Source: Methanocella_A sp049676595
Lineage (GTDB): Archaea > Halobacteriota > Methanocellia > Methanocellales > Methanocellaceae
NCBI RefSeq assembly: GCF_049676595.1
Contig: NZ_CP187259.1
Coordinates: forward strand, 2,232,001-2,296,000
Direction: 5' to 3'
DNA length: 64,000 nt
The translations under genes were made by a program, and so were the position numbers. A model generated the notes under the pieces. The model made no database searches and was not told the origin of the DNA. It saw nothing but the letters and a program-made list of their open reading frames with translations. Each line of letters starts with the position of its first letter. Position 1 is the first letter of the stretch. Positions 52,000 through 60,710 of this stretch are shown here, in pieces.

Positions 52000-52090
52000 G
52001 CTCAGAGGTTCACAGGGAGCACGAAATCAATAATATGATAGGATGCGGAATTATTGTTTATCCGTGCCCCCTATGCCCTCTGTGCACTCT
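52000..52090. repeat. hairpin repeat, family R4
   Basis: CTCAGAGGTTCACAGGGAGC on the left matches the complement of the right arm (TCCGTGCCCCCTATGCCCTC, then TGTGCACTCT), with a gap of several bases in the left arm. The loop is short (AATAAT-type ends near 52030 and 52050). It is built from CACAGGG/GAGCACG units, like R1-R3 in style. It lies in the AT-rich gap between HtrA and the ATP sulfurylase. Confidence 0.65.
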
Positions 52091-52119
52091 ACAGGCACAA
52101 ATTTAATGATTTTTAGCTC

Positions 52120-53793
52120 TCACCGGTACTCCTCGTACTTCAGCGGGTTCCAGATGAGCTTCCGGTTATCGATCTTGCCGTCGGACATGCTTTCGTAGAC
52201 GACCTTTGCGACTTCCAGCTCCTTTTCAGCCTCAGCCTTGCTCTGGAACATTTTGTTATCAGCGTTCGGATCGGCAGACCGGACTTTCTCGTCCAGCGCT
52301 TTGATCAGGCTGAGCTGCCGTTCCCGGGTGTACTCGGCCACTTCTGCTTTCCACTGCGGAGTCAGGTCCCTGCGTACGTCCATGTTATACTCGACGTCGC
52401 TGGCGATATCCCGGAGGATCCGGTCAGCGTTTTCCCGGACATCCATGAGCGCCCGCTCGACGTCCTCGATGGTGAGATCCTCCCAGGACAGGGGCTTCTC
52501 TCTGAGCTGCCCCCCGAGGCGCTTGGCCACGAGGTAGAACGGGAACATCTTCTTGATGATGGAGCCTACCGGGTAGATCGAACCGCCATTTTCATCGAGG
52601 CCCTTGGGCTGGATACCCTGCATGCCGATCCTCGATACTTCCGGCCGGGATACCTCTTTGGGTGGCAGGTACCCATACCTCATGAGCTCGCGGATACCGG
52701 TACCACTGATGTTGATCCGGTACTGCTTGCCGTGCGGGCAGGTATTTTCAGTTGCGGTGGTGCCGCAGCGGCAGCAGTAGAAGACTTCGCTGAACGCCAT
52801 CAGCTCGATGCCCAGCTCCTTCGAGCCGCCGTCGTACAGGCGGTCGAAGATCGACTGGCATTCGTAGTCACCGTAGTAACTTCCCACACCTGCGTGGTCC
52901 CTGCCGATGGCAAAGTGGGTGGCGCCGAAGTTCCGGGATACAAGGGCATGAAGGATCGCTTCTCTTGGCCCGGCGAAGATGTAGGTGACCCGAAGCGGGC
53001 TCATCAGGACCCTGTCTTTCGGGTAGTACTTGTTGATGAGCGTCTCGTATGCCTGGATGCGGTGCTCGGAGCGGATGTACTCTGGCTTAGCCAGCTGGAC
53101 CAGCGGCTGAATGAGCAGCATGTCGTTGTTTTCCAGCGCGACGCGGTGGATGTGCTCGTGGCCCCGGTGGACGGGGTTTGCACCCGTGATGAAACCTACG
53201 ACAGTCCGGGCTCCCTTCTTCTTGTAGAAGTAGTCGAAGCTCTCCGCAGGAGTCATCCGGTACTTCTCGAAGGCACCCCAGTAGGCCCGGTTCAGCAGCT
53301 CCACCTTACCCGCAAGCGACCTCTCGCCCATGCGCTCGTAGATGCTGCGGACACCCGGGTGGCGTTTATCGGTCGTGCCGAAGACGCACTGGGCACGCTC
53401 CTCCCGGTCGTACTCGAAGACTTCTTCAGTGTGGATTCTGGCCACAGGCTGCTTGTCCCGGTTGATCAGAGTTACTACATCGCCATTTTTCAGGTTTCTC
53501 AGGACTTCCTGGTTCTTCTCGCCGGACATGGCAAACGATAGCGGAGTAGGCCACGGCGTACCGTCTGCGAGCCGTCCGGTATGGAGGACAGATGAATAGT
53601 CATCCCGGTTCATGAAGCCATTACACGGGCTCAGCGCACCGGTGGCGATCATCTCTACTGTGATCCAGGCCTCCTCGTCGATCATGATGGTGTTCTGATT
53701 CCTTGACAGGTTCTCATTCGCCTCTTCAAGGGCAACTTCACGCACAGGACCATCCAGGACCGTGTTGACCAGTTTCACCTGTTGTATGCTCAT
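52120..53793 (-). CDS. sat: ATP sulfurylase with a long C-terminal extension
   Basis: A 557-residue sulfate adenylyltransferase, making APS from ATP and sulfate. The nucleotide motif GANPVHRGHEHIHR, GRDHAGVG, and the zinc-type cluster CCRCGTTATENTCPHG are clear, as is ISGTGIREL. The family proper ends near residue 420; a helical charged extension of about 130 residues follows and is not recognised. ATG 53793 follows GGAGG; an AT-rich TATA region near 53835 drives it. No APS kinase or reductase is adjacent. In a methanogen it should serve assimilation or sulfate sensing. Confidence 0.92.
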   Translation of the reverse strand: MSIQQVKLVNTVLDGPVREVALEEANENLSRNQNTIMIDEEAWITVEMIATGALSPCNGFMNRDDYSSVLHTGRLADGTPWPTPLSFAMSGEKNQEVLRNLKNGDVVTLINRDKQPVARIHTEEVFEYDREERAQCVFGTTDKRHPGVRSIYERMGERSLAGKVELLNRAYWGAFEKYRMTPAESFDYFYKKKGARTVVGFITGANPVHRGHEHIHRVALENNDMLLIQPLVQLAKPEYIRSEHRIQAYETLINKYYPKDRVLMSPLRVTYIFAGPREAILHALVSRNFGATHFAIGRDHAGVGSYYGDYECQSIFDRLYDGGSKELGIELMAFSEVFYCCRCGTTATENTCPHGKQYRINISGTGIRELMRYGYLPPKEVSRPEVSRIGMQGIQPKGLDENGGSIYPVGSIIKKMFPFYLVAKRLGGQLREKPLSWEDLTIEDVERALMDVRENADRILRDIASDVEYNMDVRRDLTPQWKAEVAEYTRERQLSLIKALDEKVRSADPNADNKMFQSKAEAEKELEVAKVVYESMSDGKIDNRKLIWNPLKYEEYR

Positions 53794-53813
53794 TGTTGGC
53801 CTCCACATAGGTT

Positions 53814-54197
53814 TTTTAAAACTGACTATAATATATAATCATTATAGACTGTTTCCCTGTGATAAATTAAACTGCTTATAGATAAAGATATTGCTAGTCA
53901 ATTGACGTAAATCAAAGAATATAGCCGTGGTCAAAGATATATACTCATTAAACTATATAAAATTTTTCGGAGTACGCCGACAGCATTATGCAAATTCGTT
54001 ATGGAATATGTAACAATTTATAACTATTATTCATGAGGTATACAGGAGATGATACCGCGGAAAATTCAGCATCCACATTTCTATCAAAATTTAACTCCAT
54101 TGTCACCACATCGTTAGATAAAGGTAAAATAGCCCTAGCTAGTCTATATTAACCTGTTACTATGTAATCGTGCTTGAGCACGAGGATTGTGGTAAGC
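53814..54197. other. divergent intergenic region, promoters only
   Basis: About 380 AT-rich bases between sat (minus) and the surface protein gene (plus). On the minus strand TATATATTATAG-like sequence near 53835 serves sat. On the plus side a TATA-like AATTTATAAC lies near 54014-54023, with other A/T-rich candidates downstream. A 22-codon frame at about 54049 lacks spacing for its ribosome site and was not called. Confidence 0.5.
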
Positions 54198-54872
54198 ATG
54201 AAGCTTAGAATCATGATCATAACGGCGCTACTCGCGCTATTGCTTGTCGCGCCTGCATATGCCGCAGACAGGATCTATTATGCCGAACCAGCCAAACTGG
54301 TCGACGACAACGGCATCGAAATCCAGATCAAGGACGTCAAAGTTTCGGATATGCCCACTGGGTACTCGATCTTCAACTACCCGCCATCCCAGTACCAGTT
54401 CTATACTATATCTTACTGGATTGCCAACCCGACCGACGAGCGGATCAAGTACCAGTTCAAGATTAACTTTGTCGACGAGAAGGGCAGAGTTTACACGTCG
54501 GAAGAGTTCAACCTGGCAGGGAACATCGACCCGAACAAGAAACTCCTCGACATGATGCAGTACCCGCCGACTCAGAAGGAATTTGCAGTGTACCGCAATG
54601 CTACCGGTGTTTACCTGCAGTGGGAGCACATCGACAGGTACCTGAACGAGATGAAAATAACTAACATCTCCCTGGTTCAGGAAGCTGCGCCGACGGCGAC
54701 CGTCACCCCGGTACCCACCGCCACTGCAGCGCCGGCCGCGACGCCTACTGCCACACCCGTGCCCACGGCTACACCCGGATCGCAGCCCTGCCTGCCCTTC
54801 CTGCCGATGGCCTTAATCGCAGGCGGCTTTGGTACTGTGGGACTGATCTATAACCGCATGGGCCGGCGGTAA
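54198..54872 (+). CDS. secreted/surface protein with Thr-Pro-Ala stalk and C-terminal anchor
   Basis: A 224-residue exported protein from ATG 54198. The signal peptide (KLRIMIITALLALLLVAPAYAA) is followed by an unrecognised domain of about 130 residues rich in Tyr and Asn, read as a beta fold (YTISYWIANPTDERIKYQF). A Thr/Pro/Ala-repeat stalk (TPVPTATAAPAATPTATP) follows, then a hydrophobic C-terminal segment (LPFLPMALIAGGFGTVGLIY) and an RR end. The plan matches archaeal cell-surface proteins. The fold recalls an FxLYD/DUF4352-like extracellular domain, low certainty. The CinA-like gene begins two bases after its stop. Confidence 0.82.
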   Translation: MKLRIMIITALLALLLVAPAYAADRIYYAEPAKLVDDNGIEIQIKDVKVSDMPTGYSIFNYPPSQYQFYTISYWIANPTDERIKYQFKINFVDEKGRVYTSEEFNLAGNIDPNKKLLDMMQYPPTQKEFAVYRNATGVYLQWEHIDRYLNEMKITNISLVQEAAPTATVTPVPTATAAPAATPTATPVPTATPGSQPCLPFLPMALIAGGFGTVGLIYNRMGRR

Positions 54873-54873
54873 G

Positions 54874-55548
54874 ATGGATGTCACGATCATCTGCATCGGC
54901 GACGAGCTTCTGACAGGCGACGTGGAAGACCTCAACTCGACGTGGCTCGCCCGCCAGCTGGCGGAAACCGGAGCCCTGCTGAAGCGCATCGTCACGATAC
55001 CGGACGACGTAGATGTCATTGTGTCGGAGATTAAGCAGGCAGCCACAGAGAAAGTGATCATCACGGGAGGCCTCGGGCCAACCCACGATGACATTACCCG
55101 GTATGCAGTGGCAAAAGCGGCCGGTGTTAGCCTGTACCGGGATCCGGATGCCGTGAAGATCGTAGAGAAGAAGCGCGGCAGGCTGGTAGAGGCTGCCTAC
55201 GTTATGGCAGACATACCGGAAAAAGCCGCCGTCATCGACAACCCCGTAGGCACAGCACCCGGGTTCATCATCGCCGGCCGCATTTACGTGCTCCCCGGAG
55301 TGCCGTCGGAGATGAAGGCCATGTTCAACCTGGTCAGAGACCAGTTCAAAGGCCCCCGGCTTACCGTCGACTGGGTGATCACACAGCGGCCCGAATCGGA
55401 TATCGTCCCCACCCTCAACGAAGCGGTAAAAAAGTTCCCCACCATCGCCTTCGGATCTTACCCTTCCGGCGTCGTGAAGATCAAGATGAAGTCGTACGAT
55501 GCCGAAGCCGTGAGACAGGCTAAAGGGTGGCTCACCAACCACCTCTGA
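54874..55548 (+). CDS. CinA-like molybdopterin-binding-fold protein
   Basis: A 224-residue protein with the MoCF/CinA N-terminal domain: TIICIGDELLTGDVEDLNSTWLA, then TGGLGPTHDDITRYAVAKA and NPVGTAPGF, typical for COG1058. The nicotinamide-amidase C-terminal half of bacterial CinA is absent. Family members act in pyridine-nucleotide repair (ADP-ribose pyrophosphatase) or bind molybdopterin; which applies here is open. Two bases separate it from the surface protein gene, so they are co-transcribed. Repeat R2 copy C follows. Confidence 0.88.
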   Translation: MDVTIICIGDELLTGDVEDLNSTWLARQLAETGALLKRIVTIPDDVDVIVSEIKQAATEKVIITGGLGPTHDDITRYAVAKAAGVSLYRDPDAVKIVEKKRGRLVEAAYVMADIPEKAAVIDNPVGTAPGFIIAGRIYVLPGVPSEMKAMFNLVRDQFKGPRLTVDWVITQRPESDIVPTLNEAVKKFPTIAFGSYPSGVVKIKMKSYDAEAVRQAKGWLTNHL

Positions 55549-55563
55549 GAGTCATTTTTTATA

Positions 55564-56133
55564 AACCACGGCGGCACAGCCCCATATACCGACAACTGGG
55601 ACGCAGAGGTTCTAACCACGGCGGCACGGCTCCTTATCCCGACAACTGGGACGCAGAGGTTCTAACCACGGCGGCACAACGACACGGCGACAATTCGAGA
55701 AACGATGACAGAATGGTTATTTGAACCACGGCGACACAGAGACAACCGTACCCGAATAGTAGGGCTCCATTTTTTATTGATCCACGGCGACACGGCAGGC
55801 TGAAGGCACGGAGACGATCCTTCTTTTGTTAATATACGGGACAAACCAGGAATCACTATATAAAATTGTTTACCGGTCACGTGATCATAAGGACATATTG
55901 AAACGCCTGGCCAGTAAACCGTATTTGGTTAATGCGCTGTCTCTGTGTCGCCGTGGACTTAAAAAGAGTAACCTGTTAAGGCATCGCAGTTGCCTCCGTG
56001 TCGCCGTGCCGCCGTGGTTCAAATAACCAACTGGTTGTAGTAGTTCGCCATTGTCTCCGTGTCGCCGTGCCGCCGTGGTTCAAATAGTTGATCTTGTTAT
56101 CGTATCTCAACCTGCCGCCGTGCCGCCATGGTT
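55564..56133. repeat. long hairpin repeat, family R2 copy C
   Basis: Two 50-base units AACCACGGCGGCACAGCCCC / AACCACGGCGGCACGGCTCC stand in tandem at 55564-55613 and 55614-55663. The complements are on the right (about 55940-56133, GTGTCGCCGTGCCGCCGTGG). The loop core lies at 55898-55942. It sits between the CinA-like gene and the convergent gene at 56153. Confidence 0.85.
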
Positions 56134-56152
56134 CAGACAATCGGCAGATATT

Positions 56153-57517
56153 TCAGGCCTCTGCGGCCTTGGCCCGGCGGGGGAAGGTGCGGGGGAACTG
56201 CTGTTTCCACTGGGGCGGGACGACGAGATCAATGACGTCGTCTACGATGACTACTCCCAGGAGGCTGTCTTTGTCGTCGACCACGGGCACGGCGAGCAGG
56301 TCGTACTTTGCCATTACGCTGGCGATTTCTTCGATGGGCTTGTCGACGGTGACTTTGGCCGTTTCTTCAGACATGATGCCTGTCACGGACTCGGTGCGGC
56401 GGGCGAGTAGCAGGTCTTTCATAGATATGTAGCCCTGCAGCCGGTTTTCTTTGTCGACCACGTAAATATAGTACACTGACCAGACTTCTTCGCTGAGCTT
56501 CCGCACTTCCTCCACAGCATCACCGACTGTTCTATCCACGCCTACGGTGACGTAGTCAGGTGTCATCATGCCGCCCGCCGAACGGACAGGATACTTTAAG
56601 AGGCCGGATACTTCCTGGGCTTCTTCCCGGTTCATCAGGGATAATAGCTCCGCCGACTTCTCCTCGGGCAGCATGCCGAGTAGATCGGCCGCTTCTTCGG
56701 GAGACATATTCTCGAGGATGTGGGCCATCCGGACTTTGTTCATGCACCCGGCCACCTTGACCTGGACATCGATGTCGGATTCCTCTAGCGTTTCTGCTGC
56801 CACCTCGTCGTCCATAGACTTCAGAAGGGCTACCCGCTGCCGGTTGTTCAGCTCTTCGACAATGTCGGCGATGTCCGCCGGGTGAAGCTCGGATATCCCG
56901 TGGCGGGGGATCTTCAGGTGCAGAGAAAGGAGTTCCGGCTGCAAGGGCTGCATGTAAGACCAGGGAATCACATGATCCTGCAGGTCAGCCCCGAACCTGC
57001 CGACAAAGCCCAGGATACCGAGCCTGCGCAACAGGCTTTTCATGCCGGTATCCACCCCGATCACGGACAGGACATTGTTGAACCGGGCGAGCAGCACATC
57101 GTTGACCCGCACCACTTTCAGGCCGCTGGTATCCACTATCTGCTTGTCGAGCACGGTATCTTTCAGCGACAGGTCAGCGGACTCCTTCTCGCCGGGAGGT
57201 ATTCGCTCCCGCGGTAAGGCAAGTCGAATCCTGCCGCCGACTTCTTCTACCTGGTGCCAGGGCACGATATAATGGCGCTGCGGAAAAGTAGAGAAGACAA
57301 TGCTGGATACGTCGAGAAACCGCTCCCCGGGCTTGACGATCAAATCTTCGAGCCTTCCCAGCCTGGTTCCCTTGTTGTCGTAAACGGACAGGCCAATCAG
57401 CTGGCTAAAGAAAGCGACGTCTGACACCCCCATCTTTTTCAGCTCTTCCGCCCAGACCGGCGGCTGCCCTTTCCAGCCTGCGACGACGTCGGACAGGCGG
57501 TTAACTGTCAGCCTCAT
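56153..57517 (-). CDS. MgtE N-domain/CBS/PRC-barrel protein without the membrane channel
   Basis: A 454-residue soluble protein. Two PRC-barrel-like segments come first (QLIGLSVYDNKGTRLGRLEDLIV near residue 40 and VVRVNDVLLARFNNVLSVIGVD near 135). Next is an MgtE N-terminal-like helical repeat region (LHPADIADIVEELNNRQRVALL, NMSPEEAADLLGMLPEEKSAELL). Last is a CBS pair (RSAGGMMTPDYVTVGVD and SVTGIMSEETAKVTV). This is the Mg2+-sensing cytosolic half of MgtE without its transmembrane channel. It may sense Mg2+ or nucleotides and regulate a separate transporter; none is adjacent. Confidence 0.85.
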   Translation of the reverse strand: MRLTVNRLSDVVAGWKGQPPVWAEELKKMGVSDVAFFSQLIGLSVYDNKGTRLGRLEDLIVKPGERFLDVSSIVFSTFPQRHYIVPWHQVEEVGGRIRLALPRERIPPGEKESADLSLKDTVLDKQIVDTSGLKVVRVNDVLLARFNNVLSVIGVDTGMKSLLRRLGILGFVGRFGADLQDHVIPWSYMQPLQPELLSLHLKIPRHGISELHPADIADIVEELNNRQRVALLKSMDDEVAAETLEESDIDVQVKVAGCMNKVRMAHILENMSPEEAADLLGMLPEEKSAELLSLMNREEAQEVSGLLKYPVRSAGGMMTPDYVTVGVDRTVGDAVEEVRKLSEEVWSVYYIYVVDKENRLQGYISMKDLLLARRTESVTGIMSEETAKVTVDKPIEEIASVMAKYDLLAVPVVDDKDSLLGVVIVDDVIDLVVPPQWKQQFPRTFPRRAKAAEA

Positions 57518-57633
57518 GATCCCTCACACTTGTTCATTAGACAATGTCCATGACACGTTTATATGGTTTAACGAGCCTGACGGCGGCATAAAGAATCAGT
57601 ACATCTTTCAAGCCGGCGGCGAACCTGTCAAGC

Positions 57634-58629
57634 ATGAAGGATATCGGGCCGGACATCAGGAGAAGCGCGGCAGCGGCAATCAGAGACTGCCTCAACGTGT
57701 CCCTGGAGGATAGAGTACTGGTAGTGACTGATACAGTGAGAAAGGACATCGGCATACCAATCCATCAGGCGGCCCTCGATGCGGGGTGCGACGCGCTGCT
57801 GATGGAGATGAAGCCCCGGGTCCGCAGCGGCGAGGAGCCGCCCCGGGCTGTCGAGCATGCCCTGTTGCATACCGACGTATTCGTAATGGCTACGACGGTC
57901 TCCCTGTCGCACACCCAGGCCCGGAAAGAGGCCTGTAAAGCCGGGGCCAGAGGTGCGTCCATACCAATCCAGAATACTGATCAGGACCTGGTGTTGAGGA
58001 CGTTTGCCAGAGGAGGTATGACAGCAGATTATCCCGCGATGAGCAAGAACATCGATCGGATTATGGATGCCTTGAAACATATTCACGAAGCCCGGATAAC
58101 AACCGCCAAAGGCACCGACATTACTTTTACTTTCGAGCACAGGAAATGGCACGCCGACACAGGTATCGTAGCTCATCCCGGCGAGTTTACCAATCTCCCG
58201 GGCGGAGAAGTCTTCGTCGCCCCGTTCAGCGCCGAGGGCACCGCGGTTATCGATGGCACCTTCGGAGATTTCGGAATATTATCCAGGCCGCTCAAGCTGA
58301 CGATTAAAGATGGCTATGTAGTGACTGCGGAAGGAGGCCATGCAGACGAGCTGCACAAAGTTTTCGATCACCTCGGCAGGAACTCCAGAAACATCGCCGA
58401 GCTCGGCATCGGCATGAACCCCAAGTCGAAGCTGTGCGGTATTCTGCTGGAGGATGAAAAAGTCGGCAATACCGTGCACATTGCCCTCGGCGACAACACC
58501 GGCTTCGGCGGGGAAGTAAGCGTACCGTTCCACTTCGATGGCATCATCACCGGGCCAAGGCTTTACATAGATGGGGAGGAGATGGATCTCAAAGAGTACG
58601 TTTTCGGAGCGATGAAGACCACGGCATAG
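57634..58629 (+). CDS. M29-like aminopeptidase family protein
   Basis: A 331-residue protein related to the M29 aminopeptidase/leucyl aminopeptidase fold. It has DRVLVVTDTVRKDIG, VAHPGEFTNLPGGEVFVAPF, IAELGIGMNP and VHIALGDNTGFGG, where conserved Glu and His residues would bind two metals. It is shorter than M29 enzymes of about 410 residues, as in the archaeal COG2309 group. No ribosome site is obvious before ATG 57634, the only start in the open frame after 57591. A TATA-like GTTTATATGG lies at about 57557-57566. Substrate unknown. Confidence 0.8.
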   Translation: MKDIGPDIRRSAAAAIRDCLNVSLEDRVLVVTDTVRKDIGIPIHQAALDAGCDALLMEMKPRVRSGEEPPRAVEHALLHTDVFVMATTVSLSHTQARKEACKAGARGASIPIQNTDQDLVLRTFARGGMTADYPAMSKNIDRIMDALKHIHEARITTAKGTDITFTFEHRKWHADTGIVAHPGEFTNLPGGEVFVAPFSAEGTAVIDGTFGDFGILSRPLKLTIKDGYVVTAEGGHADELHKVFDHLGRNSRNIAELGIGMNPKSKLCGILLEDEKVGNTVHIALGDNTGFGGEVSVPFHFDGIITGPRLYIDGEEMDLKEYVFGAMKTTA

Positions 58630-58730
58630 CCTTGCATTTTTTACTACCCGCGTAAAAATCGTACACTGATATACGCCATATCAACCATATAAATGTATAA
58701 TTTGTCAGTACACGCAAGTTATACGTTTAT

Positions 58731-58904
58731 AAATAGTTATAATTACTAATTACTATTTGTAGTAGTAAGGCGAGAGATAGCTTAATAAAGCAGAAAGAGC
58801 CAGTTATAATAAGAAATAACGCTTCTCTTGCCTTTTACGGCATTCATCGACCCGATACAAGCGAACAAACACATATGGTATATGTGTAGCGTATAAAGTG
58901 GAGG
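58731..58904 (+). promoter_or_regulatory. promoter and leader of the wHTH gene, with 19-bp palindrome
   Basis: The TATA box TTTATAAATA lies near 58733-58742, and a second AT box (CATATAAATG) lies about 45 bases upstream. A 19-base perfect palindrome, ACACATAT-GGT-ATATGTGT, lies at 58869-58887. GGAGG at about 58900-58904 is the ribosome site of ATG 58912. The palindrome would be an operator for the winged-helix protein itself or an mRNA hairpin beside its ribosome site. Confidence 0.5.
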
Positions 58905-58911
58905 AAATGAG

Positions 58912-59232
58912 ATGGAAATATTAAAGACCCTGTCTTACGTGGGGACGATGGACGTACTGTTCACCATCTGCAAAGGTAAAACCAAGTTTACCGACATAAT
59001 GTTCGAAACCGAGCTGAACCCGGGCATCCTGAACCGCCTGCTGAAGACGCTTCTGACGGCCGGCATCCTCAACAAGGACCGGGACGGGTACCACCTGTCG
59101 GAGAGAGGCGCGAAGATCGTGCTCTATACGTTAAAGATCCTCGACACGGAGAGCGAAATGCCCAACCAGGACTACAAGGCTCTTATCCAGGTCCTGAGTG
59201 CTCAGGTCGACCAGCAGGTCAAAGCGGTATAA
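58912..59232 (+). CDS. winged-helix DNA-binding protein
   Basis: A 106-residue protein reading as a winged helix: KGKTKFTDIMFETELNPGILNRLLKTLLTAGILNKDRDGYHLSERG is the recognition helix and wing, followed by a C-terminal helix for dimer contacts. It resembles archaeal ArsR/HxlR-like regulators. GGAGG before ATG 58912 gives strong translation. A 19-base palindrome lies just upstream of its ribosome site, which would suit autoregulation. The target genes are unknown. Confidence 0.85.
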   Translation: MEILKTLSYVGTMDVLFTICKGKTKFTDIMFETELNPGILNRLLKTLLTAGILNKDRDGYHLSERGAKIVLYTLKILDTESEMPNQDYKALIQVLSAQVDQQVKAV

Positions 59233-59421
59233 GAAATTTAAAAGTATGGTTTGCGGGGGTGCCTGCAAACTCTCTATCTCCTTTTATTGCAGTCGTCACC
59301 TTAAGGTACGATAACGTCAGCGTACGCTACCGATGTTACATGAAGTAAAAAAGATCAGGAATGACCTTAGGGAGGCCCTTTCAGGCTGCCGGTAAAAGTT
59401 TTCGATCTGCCTGTCCAGCCA

Positions 59422-59652
59422 TCAGGCCGGATCTACGACCGGGTTCTGCGCATCAGTACTTCTGGAGTACAGGACTACGACGTTACCGCAGATCGGGCAC
59501 ACGATGGACGAGTGGATGACATTGCCCTCGAGATCGGTCTCCACGTCAGTCACAACGGCTTCCGAGAAGTATAGTACGTTGAGACACCTGTCGCACTGCT
59601 TTTCTATGGTGAACTGGGGATCGTTTAATGCCACGTTCTTGATATTGACCAT
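59422..59652 (-). CDS. small zinc-ribbon protein
   Basis: A 76-residue protein with two cysteine pairs, CDRC near residue 20 and CPIC near residue 53, a likely zinc ribbon. Between them lie FSEAVVTDVETDLEGN and HSSIV. No family or function recognised. ATG 59652 starts MVNIKNVALND. Convergent with the wHTH gene, about 190 bases apart. Confidence 0.7.
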   Translation of the reverse strand: MVNIKNVALNDPQFTIEKQCDRCLNVLYFSEAVVTDVETDLEGNVIHSSIVCPICGNVVVLYSRSTDAQNPVVDPA

Positions 59653-59872
59653 CTGATCACCGTCTGTCAGGAGTATTTTTCAATAGATCATTCACCATTA
59701 TTGACTTAAAGGAATTGTTATTAAACCATAATTATCAGAAAGAAAGAGTTTTCAGGGAATTGCAGGGCATCCGTCACCAGGGCGGACGAGAATTCAGGGC
59801 GATGGGCACAAAGCTGGTTCTGCTGTCAAGTAAGTATAAAATCTCCGGCAACTGAAAACTACGTTGAGACCT

Positions 59873-60667
59873 ATGCCAGGCATAGTAACGATCACTACCG
59901 ATTTCGGGGATATCTACCCGGGCATAATGAAGGGCGTCATTGCCTCCGTATCCAGCCACATCAGGACCGTCGACATCACTAACTCTATCCCTCAGGGGGA
60001 TATCAGCCAGGGTGCTTTTATCCTGCAATACGCTAGCGCCAGCTTTCCAAAAGGTACTGTCCACCTTGCCGTGGTTGACCCTGGCGTAGGAAGCGGCCGC
60101 AGGGCGCTGGTCATCCTCGGAGAAAAATACTGGTTCGTGGGGCCGGATAATGGTCTGTTGCTGCCGGCTGCCCGGGCCCAGGGACAGTTCAGGGCTTACG
60201 AGATCACCGATCTGAAATTCTTTGAAAAGTCGGTGAGCCCGGTCTTCCACGGCAGAGACGTGTTTGCGCCGGCGGCCGCCATGGTAGCGGCAGGAGACAG
60301 TGTTCCCGGGCTGGAGGAAATCTTCGACCCGGTCGACCTGGACTTCGGGGTGCCGGTGCTGGAAGAAGATGGCATCCACGGGCAAGTCATTTTTGTGGAC
60401 CCCTTCGGCAACGTGATCACCAACATCGGCGGAACTGCGCTGGGAGGACTGCTGTTCCTCGGCGACACGGTAGAGATAAACGGCACTGCCGCAACCTATG
60501 TTACCACATATCATGACGGCGGGGCAGGAGACCTGCTACTGCTGACTGGCAGCCACGGCATGGTGGAGATCGCCATCAACGGAGACAGGGCTTCTGAATA
60601 CACGGGGCTCGGGCGGGGCGACGAGGTCGTGATCAGCGTCCGGGAAAGACAGTCCGACGGCCGGTAA
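59873..60667 (+). CDS. DUF62 SAM hydroxide adenosyltransferase
   Basis: A protein of about 264 residues of the DUF62 family, which hydrolyses S-adenosylmethionine to adenosine and methionine. Motifs are IVTITTDFGD at the start, VDITNSIPQGDI, HLAVVDPGVGS (binding site) and FFEKSVSPVFHGRDVFAPAAA. The C-terminal domain has VIFVDPFGNVITNI. Length and order are typical for archaeal members. ATG 59873 is preferred over TTG 59864; a TATA-like GTATAAAAT lies near 59834-59842. The riboflavin-pathway gene follows after 43 bases in the same direction. Confidence 0.9.
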   Translation: MPGIVTITTDFGDIYPGIMKGVIASVSSHIRTVDITNSIPQGDISQGAFILQYASASFPKGTVHLAVVDPGVGSGRRALVILGEKYWFVGPDNGLLLPAARAQGQFRAYEITDLKFFEKSVSPVFHGRDVFAPAAAMVAAGDSVPGLEEIFDPVDLDFGVPVLEEDGIHGQVIFVDPFGNVITNIGGTALGGLLFLGDTVEINGTAATYVTTYHDGGAGDLLLLTGSHGMVEIAINGDRASEYTGLGRGDEVVISVRERQSDGR

Positions 60668-60710
60668 AGAGATATATCAGCGGCGCCTTTTAGATCAGAG
60701 GTTTGATGCT

